From DASVUS01 sp036388675 (GTDB lineage: Bacteria; Armatimonadota; Abditibacteriia; Abditibacteriales; Abditibacteriaceae), in NCBI GenBank assembly GCA_036388675.1, contig DASVRI010000010.1:1-64000 (forward strand): a DNA stretch of 64,000 nt. Direction: 5' to 3'. The position numbers and the translations under genes are program-made. Shown here in pieces: positions 50,076 to 58,234 of the stretch. The notes under the pieces were generated by a model, which worked only from the letters and a program-made list of their open reading frames with translations, searched no databases and was not told the origin of the DNA. The number at the start of each line of letters is the position of its first letter. Within the stretch, counting starts at the first letter, position 1.

Positions 50076-51248
50076 TCAGGCCGGAGTATCGCCCCAATCC
50101 GGCACGGGCAGCAACTCGCCATCGCGCAACGCCGATTGATGCGCCACAACGCCCGCAGCCATGTAGCGCACCGCTTCCCACACGTTAATGGCCGGTAAAC
50201 GACTGCCTGACACGGCGCTGACAAACTCGTGCACCAAATACGGATGCGAACCACCATGACCGCCGTAAGCGCCGCCCGCACCCTCGCTGAAGCCAAATGC
50301 CTCGCGCACTTCGAGCGGCAGCGGTTCGCGCATTTCATCGTCGTGCAGCGGGTAGTCGCCTTCTTTGTCCATCCAGCGCTCGTTGCTGTAGGAAGCCTGC
50401 GTGCCGAAAACACGAAACGTTTCCACATCGCGACGACCGATTTCGCGGTGTTCGCTGATGCGCATGCTGGCGCCGTTGCTCATTTGAAAGAGCGCTGTTT
50501 CATTGCTGAAAGGCTCATTGGCGAAGAAGTCGTCACCCAGTTGATGGCGATAACCGAACGCAGACACCTTTAGCGCATGGGCGCCCATTACGCTGATAGG
50601 CCCGCTTGTCGAGTGCGTCGGATAATGCATCGGGCCACCTTGCACGCCGCGCTCATGATAGGCTTTTTCGAGAGCTAACCATTCTTGTCCGGCGGCGCTG
50701 GCCAGACGGTGCTGACGAACTTTCTTCAAACTGCACTCCGGCGAAATGTAGTCGTGGCAGTACTCGCCTTCGGCATAAACAAAGGAACCGAATGCGCCTT
50801 CAGCAGCCTTGCGCCGGCAGAACATTGTGTCGGCATGATAGAAGGTGGTTTCACCCAGCATATAGCTCATGCCGGTGCGGCGACAGGTTTCCACTAAACG
50901 GTCGCACCAGTTGAGAATTTCATCACCATCCGGCAAACTGATAATCGGAACGGCGCTGTAAACGTGCTTGCCCGCTTCCATCGCTTGCACGGCTTGCGGC
51001 GCGTGCAGCCACGGCTGCGTGAACAGCGCAATCGCATCCACATCGCTGCGGGAAATTTCGTCGAGCGATGAATAGACATCACGCGCGTTGAATTTATCGG
51101 CGAAGGCCGGATCATCGGCGAAGCGGCGCACGCGCTCGGTTTCGCGGTCGCACAACGCGATGCGGCTCACCAGTGGATGGTTCTTGAAAAGCTCCGCGAA
51201 CGCAGAGCCAAAGCTGCCCAGACCGACAAGCCCGATGCTGATGCCCAT
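50076..51248 (-). CDS. Gfo/Idh/MocA-like oxidoreductase, catalytic EKP motif missing
   Basis: A 390-residue protein with a clear Rossmann motif (IGLVGLGSFGSAFAEL). Where the family has EKP, this protein reads HVYSAVPIISLPDG, so the proton-shuttling lysine is absent. Later segments (EGEYCHDYISPE, YPTHSTSGPISVMG) are typical of a subfamily annotated only as Gfo/Idh-like. It may work by another mechanism or only bind NAD(P). The stop codon TGA is part of a GAGTACTC (50070-50077). A further copy lies upstream of the gene at 51264. Confidence 0.85.
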   Translation of the reverse strand: MGISIGLVGLGSFGSAFAELFKNHPLVSRIALCDRETERVRRFADDPAFADKFNARDVYSSLDEISRSDVDAIALFTQPWLHAPQAVQAMEAGKHVYSAVPIISLPDGDEILNWCDRLVETCRRTGMSYMLGETTFYHADTMFCRRKAAEGAFGSFVYAEGEYCHDYISPECSLKKVRQHRLASAAGQEWLALEKAYHERGVQGGPMHYPTHSTSGPISVMGAHALKVSAFGYRHQLGDDFFANEPFSNETALFQMSNGASMRISEHREIGRRDVETFRVFGTQASYSNERWMDKEGDYPLHDDEMREPLPLEVREAFGFSEGAGGAYGGHGGSHPYLVHEFVSAVSGSRLPAINVWEAVRYMAAGVVAHQSALRDGELLPVPDWGDTPA

Positions 51249-51357
51249 ACAATGTGCCTCGTTGAGTACTCGCTTGAGTACCTGGAAGTTAGCGGTGTCA
51301 CGCAGTTTACTGTCCGGCGAAGTTTCTGCACTGTGTTACCTGAAAGAGGTGGAGATT

Positions 51358-52068
51358 ATGTGTGGTCGTTATACGTTGGGTCATTCGGTCGATGAAGTGA
51401 TTGAGCGCTTTGGGGTGCAACAACTGAGCCTTGATATGCCACCGCGATTCAACATCGCGCCGACGCAGCCGGTCGCGGTCGTTACGCAAAACGGCACACG
51501 AGTACTCGATGGCTATCGTTGGGGCCTTATTCCTTCGTGGGCCAAGGATGTCGCCATCGGCAATCGTATGATAAACGCGCGTGCCGAAACGCTGGCCGAG
51601 AAGCCGGTCTTTAAAAGCGCCCTGCTGCGCCGCCGCTGCCTTGTTCCCGCCGATGGATTTTACGAATGGAAGCGCGAGGGCAGCGGCAAAAGCGCACGCA
51701 AGCAACCAATGCGCGTGCATCACAGGGACAACGGTATCTTTGCCTTCGCCGGGCTGTGGGACGAGTGGCAATCTCCCGATGGGTCGCCGATTCGCAGTTG
51801 CACCATCATCACAACCACACCCAACGAACTGATGGCCGGCATTCACGACCGTATGCCGGCGATTCTGCGCCGCGAAGACGAAGAAGCGTGGCTTCACCCC
51901 GGCGGCGACAGCAAGTTCGACCTGCCGCCCTTACTCGAAATGTTGCGCCCTTACACCGACGGAGAACTGGCCGCGCATCCGGTTTCAACGCAGGTCAATT
52001 CGCCGGTTTTTGATGCGCCAACCTGCATCGAGCCGTTAGAGAGCGACGACGAAAGCGGCTCGCAATAG
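51358..52068 (+). CDS. yedK: SRAP domain protein (YedK/HMCES family)
   Basis: A 236-residue abasic-site-processing protein. The catalytic cysteine is residue 2 (MCGRYTLG), exposed after loss of the initiator methionine. RFNIAPTQPVAVV, RWGLIPSWAKD, NARAETLAEKPVF and CLVPADGFYEWK with the active glutamate, and the histidine in AGIHDRMPAIL, are all present. It forms a thiazolidine crosslink to abasic sites in single-stranded DNA. AAGAGGTGGAG gives a good ribosome-binding site. It lies just upstream of a LexA-like repressor and ImuB, so all three suit a DNA-damage response. A GAGTACTC at 51500 encodes TRVLDG. Confidence 0.95.
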   Translation: MCGRYTLGHSVDEVIERFGVQQLSLDMPPRFNIAPTQPVAVVTQNGTRVLDGYRWGLIPSWAKDVAIGNRMINARAETLAEKPVFKSALLRRRCLVPADGFYEWKREGSGKSARKQPMRVHHRDNGIFAFAGLWDEWQSPDGSPIRSCTIITTTPNELMAGIHDRMPAILRREDEEAWLHPGGDSKFDLPPLLEMLRPYTDGELAAHPVSTQVNSPVFDAPTCIEPLESDDESGSQ

Positions 52069-52253
52069 AGCTCTCGCAAACAACCCAATTTGCTTCGATG
52101 CTGCGATAAAGAACACCACAGCCTCAATTTGGGTGCAGTGAAGAAACTTCGTAAAACTGGTGAGTTTCTCCGCCGCGCTTATAATGACATTTTTTTCTCC
52201 TGCGCCACTTTACAAAGCTGGTGGCACGCATTAAGATATTGATCAGATGTTTT

Positions 52254-52271
52254 TTCGTGTTTAAACACGAA
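52254..52271. promoter_or_regulatory. Perfect 18-bp palindrome, candidate LexA-type operator
   Basis: TTCGTGTTTAAACACGAA is fully self-complementary and lies 15 bp before the ATG of the LexA-like gene, where an autoregulatory operator is expected. It differs from the Gram-positive SOS box and the E. coli box. I did not see a second copy in the window. Confidence 0.7.
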
Positions 52272-52285
52272 CCCGAGAAACTGCC

Positions 52286-53011
52286 ATGCAACACCTCAGC
52301 AGCAAGCGACAACGAGTACTCAGGGCCATCGCGGAGCACCAACTGCGCGGCGATTTTCCTCTTGTGCGCGAACTCGCCGCCGAGTTGGGCCTGGCCGGTG
52401 AATCGAGCCTGACACGCACGCTGGAAGCCCTGGTGGAAGAGCGTTATTTGCAGCGTCAGGGCGGTGGAAGTCAACGACGCCAGCGCATTTATACGCTGAC
52501 GACCAAAGGCCAGTCTGCCGTGCTGAATTGCTTTGAGCCTCGTGCTTTTGCGTCGCAAACGTTGCCTGTATCGACTGCACAGAAGCGCATTCAATTGAAG
52601 GGAATTCCCGTTGTAGGTTGGGTGCAAGCGGGGCCGTGGGCGGAAATCCAGTCTTACCCGGAGCCGAATTATCGTGATGATTTGGGAGCAGATTCAGCCG
52701 AATTTTGCGCTCTCGATGTGCGCGGCGATTCAATGATTGGTGCTCTGATTGCCGAAGGCGATTGTGTCGTGATGCGGCGTCAGGATCATGCGGCACACGG
52801 CCAGATTGCGGTTGTGGAATGGCATCGTGCCGATGGCCGGTCGTTTTCTACTCTCAAGGTTGTTGAACTTGATAACCGGGGTGAAATCAAGGCCTTGCGC
52901 CCGGCGAACCCCGAATATTTGAAGATGCCCGTAGCGGAGATGGAGCTACAAGAAGGCGACGTAGTGAAAGTGCATAGCGTGCTGCACCGCGTCGTGCGCG
53001 ACGTTCACTAA
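52286..53011 (+). CDS. LexA-like repressor with S24 peptidase domain
   Basis: A 241-residue transcription repressor. The winged-helix N-terminus (about 1-75) is followed by a linker and an S24 autoprotease domain. The cleavage site is A115-G116 in GWVQAGPWAE, the catalytic serine is S149 in RGDSMIGALIAEGD, and the lysine is K191 in FSTLKVVEL. The winged helix (FPLVRELAAELGLAGESSLTRTLEALVE) differs from standard LexA, so the operator is expected to differ too; a perfect palindrome sits just upstream. It very probably controls itself and the downstream imuB. A GAGTACTC at 52314 encodes QRVLRA. Confidence 0.88.
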   Translation: MQHLSSKRQRVLRAIAEHQLRGDFPLVRELAAELGLAGESSLTRTLEALVEERYLQRQGGGSQRRQRIYTLTTKGQSAVLNCFEPRAFASQTLPVSTAQKRIQLKGIPVVGWVQAGPWAEIQSYPEPNYRDDLGADSAEFCALDVRGDSMIGALIAEGDCVVMRRQDHAAHGQIAVVEWHRADGRSFSTLKVVELDNRGEIKALRPANPEYLKMPVAEMELQEGDVVKVHSVLHRVVRDVH

Positions 53012-53044
53012 CGTCCAACGAGACGTTCACTAACGTCCAACGAA
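53001..53044. repeat. 22-bp tandem duplication spanning the lexA-like stop codon
   Basis: ACGTTCACTAACGTCCAACG followed by AG or AA is repeated at 53001-53022 and 53023-53044. The stop codon TAA (53009-53011) lies in the first unit. Confidence 0.9.
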
Positions 53045-53052
53045 ATGCAGAC

Positions 53053-53093
53053 GGAGCAGGACGCTTTAGCTTGGCGGCGCGGCGTCCCGCTCC
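53053..53093 (+). terminator. Hairpin between the lexA-like gene and imuB
   Basis: GGAGCAGGACGC (53053-53064) pairs with GCGTCCCGCTCC (53082-53093), with one mismatch, around an 17-base loop. It has no U-tract, so it may reduce but not abolish read-through into imuB. Confidence 0.6.
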
Positions 53094-53157
53094 CTACCAC
53101 GAAGGGCACCTAAAAGTCTACCACGCGAGCGTGGCTGGTGCTCTATCAGGAGGCATC

Positions 53158-54294
53158 ATGTCACGTTTCTTATGCGTCCTTATCGCCGACTTTCCGGCCT
53201 GGGCAGCGGTGCGCGGCGCTCCCCATCTGCGCAATCGCGCCGTACTGATCTGTCACAACGGTCGTGTGATTTCGGCTTCTCCCAGAGCGCGGCGCGCTGG
53301 CGTGCAGGCCGGATGCTCGCTGACGCAAGCCCGCTCTGTGTTGCCCGAAGCGGTTATTCTACCGAACTCGCCTTTGTTGGTCGCTGCTGCGTGGCATCGA
53401 GTACTCGAAGCGTTAGGTCAGCTTTCACCGCGCGTTGAAAGCGCTCGTTGCGGCATGGCGCTGCTACACCTCGACGCAACAGATGCCATCAAACCCCTAC
53501 TGCGAAGTTGGATCGCGCAAGGTGGTGTAGCCGATGATCGGAGCACTGCCGAGTTAGCGGCGTTATCGGCGGTTGCGGGGACGCTGCATGTTCTGCCGCC
53601 TGGTCGCTCGGGCACATTCTTAAGTGGAGTGCCGCTTCGAGTACTCGATGCGATTGGGCTGAGCCCAGAAACCGGCCAGAGGCTCCGTTCGCTTGGCTGG
53701 CGCTATGTCGGTGAGTTGCGTCACTTGTCCAGGCATCAACTTGTGGAATTTCCTGAGGCGGAACTTCTTCTGCGTTATGCACAAGCCGCCGATAAACGCC
53801 CTGTTGGATACTGGACGCCGCCGCCCACAATCAGCGCGCAATTCGATTTTGGCGAACCCGCTATTGAAGCCTTTGAACTGGAAGCGGCGCTCGAATATCT
53901 GGTGGCGCGCCTGCATGAACAACTGGCCGGACGACACGCACACAACGTCACCATCACAGCCATGACGCAATTCGACGAAGTGCAGCGACACCGCTTTTTT
54001 CGCGAGCCCATCTCCAGCCTGCTCGGGCTTCACATCGCTGTTCAAGAACTACAGCGCGAATTGCCCGGCCATTTCCGAGCGCATCGCCTGCAAGTACAGC
54101 GATTGGAACTGCGCCTGGGCGGATTGGTGCAGCCGCGCCCGGCGCAAGGGCTGCTTTTCGCCATGCGTCCACACTGGAAAGATGTGGTGCGCAAGGCCGA
54201 AAGACGCTTTTCAAATGCAGTGCGGCGGGTGGCGCTGAACCAGCTCAGCCCGTTGCCCGAGGACGAGCCTCGCCTCGAACCAGTACTCGCTTAA
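53158..54294 (+). CDS. imuB: ImuB-like Y-family polymerase homologue
   Basis: About 378 residues. The N-terminus FLCVLIADFPAWAAVRG has the Y-family fold but lacks the usual catalytic aspartate pair and later DE, as in ImuB, an inactive polymerase homologue that recruits the error-prone DnaE2 to the beta clamp. ISASPRARRAGVQAGCSLTQAR is the fingers motif. The C-terminus contains LSPLPEDEPRLEPVLA. ImuA and DnaE2 are not in the window. The ATG at 53158 has AGGAGG ahead of it. The lexA-imuB gap holds a tandem duplication and a hairpin. GAGTACTC at 53399 and 53639 encode RVL. Confidence 0.85.
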   Translation: MSRFLCVLIADFPAWAAVRGAPHLRNRAVLICHNGRVISASPRARRAGVQAGCSLTQARSVLPEAVILPNSPLLVAAAWHRVLEALGQLSPRVESARCGMALLHLDATDAIKPLLRSWIAQGGVADDRSTAELAALSAVAGTLHVLPPGRSGTFLSGVPLRVLDAIGLSPETGQRLRSLGWRYVGELRHLSRHQLVEFPEAELLLRYAQAADKRPVGYWTPPPTISAQFDFGEPAIEAFELEAALEYLVARLHEQLAGRHAHNVTITAMTQFDEVQRHRFFREPISSLLGLHIAVQELQRELPGHFRAHRLQVQRLELRLGGLVQPRPAQGLLFAMRPHWKDVVRKAERRFSNAVRRVALNQLSPLPEDEPRLEPVLA

Positions 54295-54305
54295 TTTCTG
54301 TTAGG

Positions 54306-55295
54306 TCAAAGGTTGCGGGCGCAGCGAAAGCCTGTGTGGCAGGTCGAGCTGTCGGGCGTGTTAGACGTGCGCGCCGCCACACGATAACGATTGCAGTAGG
54401 ATGCGTGGCACAAATAAGAGCCGCCGCGAATCACTTTGCGTTCGCCTGTGGCGGGGCCGGTCGGGTTGAGCATAGGTTCATCAGTGGGTTGCGCGGCGCG
54501 AAACCAGTCGCTTGTCCATTCCCACACGTTGCCGGCCATGTTGTATAAGCCAAAACCATTGGGTGAAAATGAGCGCACCGGAGCGCTGCCGGTGAATCCA
54601 TCGGCGCCGGTATCTAAGTCGGGAAACTTGCCCTGCCAGATGTTGCACTGATGCTTGCCGCCCGGCGTTAGTTCATTGCCCCACGGGTAGATTTTCTGCT
54701 CCAAGCCGCCGCGCGCCGCGTATTCCCATTCGGCTTCAGTCGGCAGGCGTTTGCCAGCCCAACGGCAGTAAGCCTGCGCATCGTTCCACGAGATGTGGAC
54801 CACAGGATGCTCGGGACGCTTGCGCACATTGGAGCCAGGCCCCTGCGGACGATGCCAGCAAGCGTCTTCCACAGCCAGCCACCAATTGGCTTCAGCGACG
54901 CTGCCCTTGCTCAGAGATGCGGCTTTGCTGTGAGGCACGTCTTTATAGAAAACATACGACCAACCAAATTTCTCCGCTTCAGTGACATAGTCGGTGGCTT
55001 CAACGAAGTGACTCCACTGGCTATTGCTGACAGCGCACACATCAATGTAAAACGGGTCGAGAGCAACTTTGCGTACCGGGCCTTCGCCGTCAGCAGGCCA
55101 CGCCATGTCGCTGTCGGTGCCCATCAGGAACTCGCCGCCTTCCAGCCGCCGCATACCCGCAGTCGAACCGTTCTGCGGATTTTTGGTAAGCAAGTTCCCG
55201 CCAAGCGGTGAAGCAGCGCAACAACCGCGCGAAGACGTTTGTTCTCGTGTCTGGGCGGCAGGTACACAACAGGGCTTATGCTCGACAGGTTGCAT
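54306..55295 (-). CDS. Formylglycine-generating enzyme (sulfatase-activating factor)
   Basis: A 329-residue FGE-sulfatase domain protein. It should oxidise the active-site cysteine of sulfatases to formylglycine with copper and oxygen. The paired cysteines needed for this are present: C296 and C301 in GGSYLCHASYCNRYR, which separates a true FGE from the many look-alikes. Other landmarks are GGEFLMG, VSNSQWSHFVEATDY, RLPTEAEWEYAARGG and NMAGNVWEWTSDW. The N-terminus is cysteine-rich (CCVPAAQ, GCCAAS). It is the last gene of a sulfatase-sulfotransferase-FGE operon, 53 bp after the sulfotransferase. Confidence 0.93.
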   Translation of the reverse strand: MQPVEHKPCCVPAAQTREQTSSRGCCAASPLGGNLLTKNPQNGSTAGMRRLEGGEFLMGTDSDMAWPADGEGPVRKVALDPFYIDVCAVSNSQWSHFVEATDYVTEAEKFGWSYVFYKDVPHSKAASLSKGSVAEANWWLAVEDACWHRPQGPGSNVRKRPEHPVVHISWNDAQAYCRWAGKRLPTEAEWEYAARGGLEQKIYPWGNELTPGGKHQCNIWQGKFPDLDTGADGFTGSAPVRSFSPNGFGLYNMAGNVWEWTSDWFRAAQPTDEPMLNPTGPATGERKVIRGGSYLCHASYCNRYRVAARTSNTPDSSTCHTGFRCARNL

Positions 55296-55348
55296 GGTTT
55301 GTGATTAAGAGCTTGCGAGTACTCAAACGCCATTCGCCAGATTACGTT

Positions 55349-56167
55349 TCACTTCAAATCGGCGGCGCGTTGCGTCAGGTTGATCCAGCGAGTCAGGTCG
55401 CGGCCTGTCAGCTCTTGCAGTTTCAGAATGTCACCATAAAACGCGTCATAAAGCTGCGTCCACACTTCGGGTTTGAGTGGTGGCTTTTGCTGCGATGACA
55501 TCGTGGTTGTAGCGTTGTGGCGCATTGATACATCGGGCGCAAAGGTGTCGTCCACACCGAGAAAGCGGAACACGTCGCCCAGCATCTGTGCCGTCTCGTG
55601 GCGAAAATCATAGTAAAGATAGAACCTGATCTGGCTGCGGTCGAAGAGGTCATAGTAGCGCTTCACCTGGTCGTAATACAGGCTCATGCTCTTGTAGTGC
55701 CAGATGTGCTCCCAGCCGGCGGCGATGCGTTCGTCTTCGAGTTGCAAAGCTTCGCCGAAATCGGTCGTGGTTTCGCGCCCGTCACGCACCAGATGCAGGA
55801 AGGCCGAATATGCGCGCTCGATGGGATGGCGCAACATGATGATGAGCTTTGCATCGGGCACATACTGTTTGATACGCGGCGGCGCTTTGGGGCTGTAAAG
55901 ATAAAGCGGTGAAGCCTCGCCAACTGCGATAGCATCACCGCTATGCACGAACTGCCCCTGGTATTGCTCCAGGGTCGTTAGAGAAAAACGATTGATAAAA
56001 TCGTTGTCACCCGGACCCGAGAAGTTGAGCGGTTCACCCATCAAGGCGAAGAAGTTCGTTTCCTTGAGCGGGCTCATAAAAACCTGCGGATGCTGATTCA
56101 AGTAGTGATAGAGCGCCGTGGTGCCCGCCTTGGCCGCTCCCAAAATGATGAAGTTGGGCAGAGTCAT
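55349..56167 (-). CDS. Sulfotransferase (PAPS-dependent)
   Basis: A 272-residue sulfotransferase. The 5'-phosphosulfate loop is GAAKAGTTALYHYLNQHP (about 9-26), and the 3'-phosphate-binding motif is IIMLRHPIERAYSAFLHL (about 109-126). FLGVDDTFAPDVSMRHN is typical of bacterial heparan-like or carbohydrate sulfotransferases. The neighbours are a sulfatase and its activator, so the locus can both attach and remove sulfate groups. The acceptor is unknown. Confidence 0.9.
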   Translation of the reverse strand: MTLPNFIILGAAKAGTTALYHYLNQHPQVFMSPLKETNFFALMGEPLNFSGPGDNDFINRFSLTTLEQYQGQFVHSGDAIAVGEASPLYLYSPKAPPRIKQYVPDAKLIIMLRHPIERAYSAFLHLVRDGRETTTDFGEALQLEDERIAAGWEHIWHYKSMSLYYDQVKRYYDLFDRSQIRFYLYYDFRHETAQMLGDVFRFLGVDDTFAPDVSMRHNATTTMSSQQKPPLKPEVWTQLYDAFYGDILKLQELTGRDLTRWINLTQRAADLK

Positions 56168-56274
56168 ATTGTTCCATTCAATGGTGACGACGATTCAGAA
56201 CGAGTACTCGGATGCACGATCCTCGGATGTACGAGAAGATCAAGGTGCGCCGGGCGTGTGCAACCCAGATTGAA

Positions 56275-57723
56275 TTAAAAGGCGGCTTCGCGCTGCGGCA
56301 ACGGATCGACAGTCCAGGCCATGCGGTCGCATAGGCGCTGGAGTAGTTCCATTCTTATCGCCTGATGAGCCGGGTCGCACCACAAGTTGTTGGTTTCGGC
56401 GGCGTCGCGCTGCAAGTCGTAAAGTTCGCCGAACTTCTCGCCGTGTATCGCTACGAGTTTGTAGCGATCAGTGCGCACCATTGTCGCGTAAGCACCGGTT
56501 TGCCCCGGCTTGTGGTGCGTCGTGCCGTAGTGTTCGCAGTAAACGTCATCGCGATGATGGTTCGCCGGCGCTTTGCCGGTGAGCAACGGCCACAGCGAGT
56601 GGCCCTGCATGCCACCATACACCGGCTGATCGCAGGCTTCCAGCAGCGTCGGTGCCAGGTCAACCAGCTCGACCAGGGCGCTGCTGCGCTGATTGGCTTG
56701 AACGACTCCGGGCCACGAGATAATCAACGGCACGCGCACCGCCGGCTCGTAGAAGAATGGGCCTTTGAGGTAAAAGCCGTGGTCGCCCAGCATTTCGCCG
56801 TGGTCGCTCATGAACACGACCAGGGTGTTATCGCGCTGTCCGGTGCTTTCCAGCGCCTCCAGCATGCGCCCAACCTGAGCATCGATTAAGTCGCACATCG
56901 CCCAGTAAGCGGCGCGAATCAGGCGATGATCGTCTTTGGTCATGCGGTTGAACGGATACAATTTACGCTGACCACCGTAAGCGCCACGATGATCGGTGCG
57001 CTGTACTCCCGGTTTGTCTTCCAGTTCGCCAAGAATATAATTCGGCAACGGAATTTCATCCAGGCGATCCAGATAGCGCTGCAAGTACTCTTCCGGTGGG
57101 TCGAACGGGTGATGCGGGTCGTAGCAGTTGACCGAAAAGAGCCACGGCTGCTCCATGTTGGCCTGCGCGTGAATGAAGTCGATGGCCTTTTCGGCACACC
57201 ACGAAGTCTGGTGATACTCCGGCGCCATGCTGGTTTCGACGTAACTTGAGCCGCGAAACGACTTGCGACTGTATTTGATGCCCTGTGCTGCCAGCCACTG
57301 GTTGTATTCGCTGGACGGCCAATCGCCATCGGGGTGGTGCGACCAGTGAAACGTGCTGTAGCCGTCGTCGATGCGCCTTTCGAGATCCGGGCAAGCTTTT
57401 GGAGCGCAGGCCGAAAGATGCAGCTTGCCCGCCAGACCGCAACGGTAATCGGCATCGGCCAGCAGCCTGGTCACCAGCTTTTCATCGGTCGGAATCGATT
57501 GCCCGTTTTGCCGTGTACGCGTGGTGCGCGGATAGCGTCCGGTCAAAAAACTGGCGCGTGAGGGTGTGCACAGCGGGTTCTGGCAAAAAGCGCGCTCGAA
57601 CAGCGTTCCACTGGCGGCTAAGCGGTCGAGGTTTGGCGTGTGAACCAGGGGATTACCATAGCAGCCCAACGTATCGAAACGCTGCTGATCGGTGCAGATC
57701 CACAAAATGTTTGGTCGTTGCAT
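56275..57723 (-). CDS. Sulfatase (S1 family, formylglycine-dependent)
   Basis: A 482-residue arylsulfatase-type enzyme. The sulfatase signature CTPSRASFLTGRYP has C52 as the residue to be converted to formylglycine. Metal-binding aspartates lie in WICTDQQRFDT and FMSDHGEMLGDHG. No signal peptide is visible, so a cytosolic form acting on imported sulfated sugars is likely, or the export signal is atypical. The choline- or carbohydrate-sulfatase branch is probable; the substrate is open. It heads an operon with a sulfotransferase and FGE. Confidence 0.92.
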   Translation of the reverse strand: MQRPNILWICTDQQRFDTLGCYGNPLVHTPNLDRLAASGTLFERAFCQNPLCTPSRASFLTGRYPRTTRTRQNGQSIPTDEKLVTRLLADADYRCGLAGKLHLSACAPKACPDLERRIDDGYSTFHWSHHPDGDWPSSEYNQWLAAQGIKYSRKSFRGSSYVETSMAPEYHQTSWCAEKAIDFIHAQANMEQPWLFSVNCYDPHHPFDPPEEYLQRYLDRLDEIPLPNYILGELEDKPGVQRTDHRGAYGGQRKLYPFNRMTKDDHRLIRAAYWAMCDLIDAQVGRMLEALESTGQRDNTLVVFMSDHGEMLGDHGFYLKGPFFYEPAVRVPLIISWPGVVQANQRSSALVELVDLAPTLLEACDQPVYGGMQGHSLWPLLTGKAPANHHRDDVYCEHYGTTHHKPGQTGAYATMVRTDRYKLVAIHGEKFGELYDLQRDAAETNNLWCDPAHQAIRMELLQRLCDRMAWTVDPLPQREAAF

Positions 57724-57855
57724 GACGTTCTTACTTTGAAATACGAGACAGAGTTAAGAAGCCTCCGCTCTATCAATGCCACATTATTGCCCGACGCTAT
57801 TACCTTATGCTTCAACAGCGACGCAGCTTAGGACGAGTACTCGGAAGCAGACGCG

Positions 57856-57890
57856 AAAAAAAAGCGCCCGGTTCAAGAGAGCCGGCGCGC
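57856..57890 (-). terminator. Intrinsic terminator of the small-RNA unit
   Basis: On the minus strand GCGCGCCGGCT pairs with AACCGGGCGC (one bulge) around CTCTTG, followed by eight T residues. It lies between the small RNA and the sulfatase gene start. Confidence 0.8.
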
Positions 57891-58077
57891 GTAGCGTAAA
57901 GCAGGTGAAGAGATTGGTAACAAAATCAGGCTCTTCACTCCATCGCAAGCCGCAGCGCCGGCCTCATACAGGCACCAGAAGGCATCGCGCAACAACATGC
58001 TGCGCGTGCAGAAATACAAGGAAGAGCACGAATACTCATATGCTAGGACAACTCGTAAACCGGAAAATCTCCGATTT
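57856..58077 (-). ncRNA. Candidate small RNA (about 220 nt) or very short coding transcript
   Basis: The segment starts downstream of a perfect consensus promoter (58084-58112) and ends at a terminator with eight T residues. Inside, GTGAAGAG at 57931-57938 on the complementary strand pairs with CTCTTCAC at about 57905-57912, and further short stems are seen. An 80-codon frame crosses it (begins upstream of the promoter), and a 41-codon frame MLLRDAFWCLYEAG... lies within it, but neither has a ribosome-binding site. It does not show the signature of 6S, SRP, tmRNA or RNase P RNA that I can recognise. Confidence 0.5.
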
Positions 58078-58083
58078 TGGGTC

Positions 58084-58112
58084 ATTATACGGCTCTTCTG
58101 CGGCATTGTCAA
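58084..58112 (-). promoter_or_regulatory. Perfect consensus sigma-70 promoter
   Basis: On the minus strand TTGACA (58112-58107) and TATAAT (58089-58084) are separated by exactly 17 bp. Such perfect promoters normally drive stable RNA genes. It points toward the candidate small RNA. Confidence 0.8.
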
Positions 58113-58234
58113 CAAAGTCTAGGTGCGAAGTAGGGAATGTTGAACAGATAATTCCCTCCATATGAGGCCGCGCTGCACTTGCGATAAAATCTAAGCGCGT
58201 TGCATTATTTCTAGTTGAGTGCCGAAAGAACTTT

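Noticed and set aside
53001..53044. Short repeats that could be taken for a CRISPR remnant
   Set aside because: The units are directly adjacent without spacers, and no cas gene is in the window.
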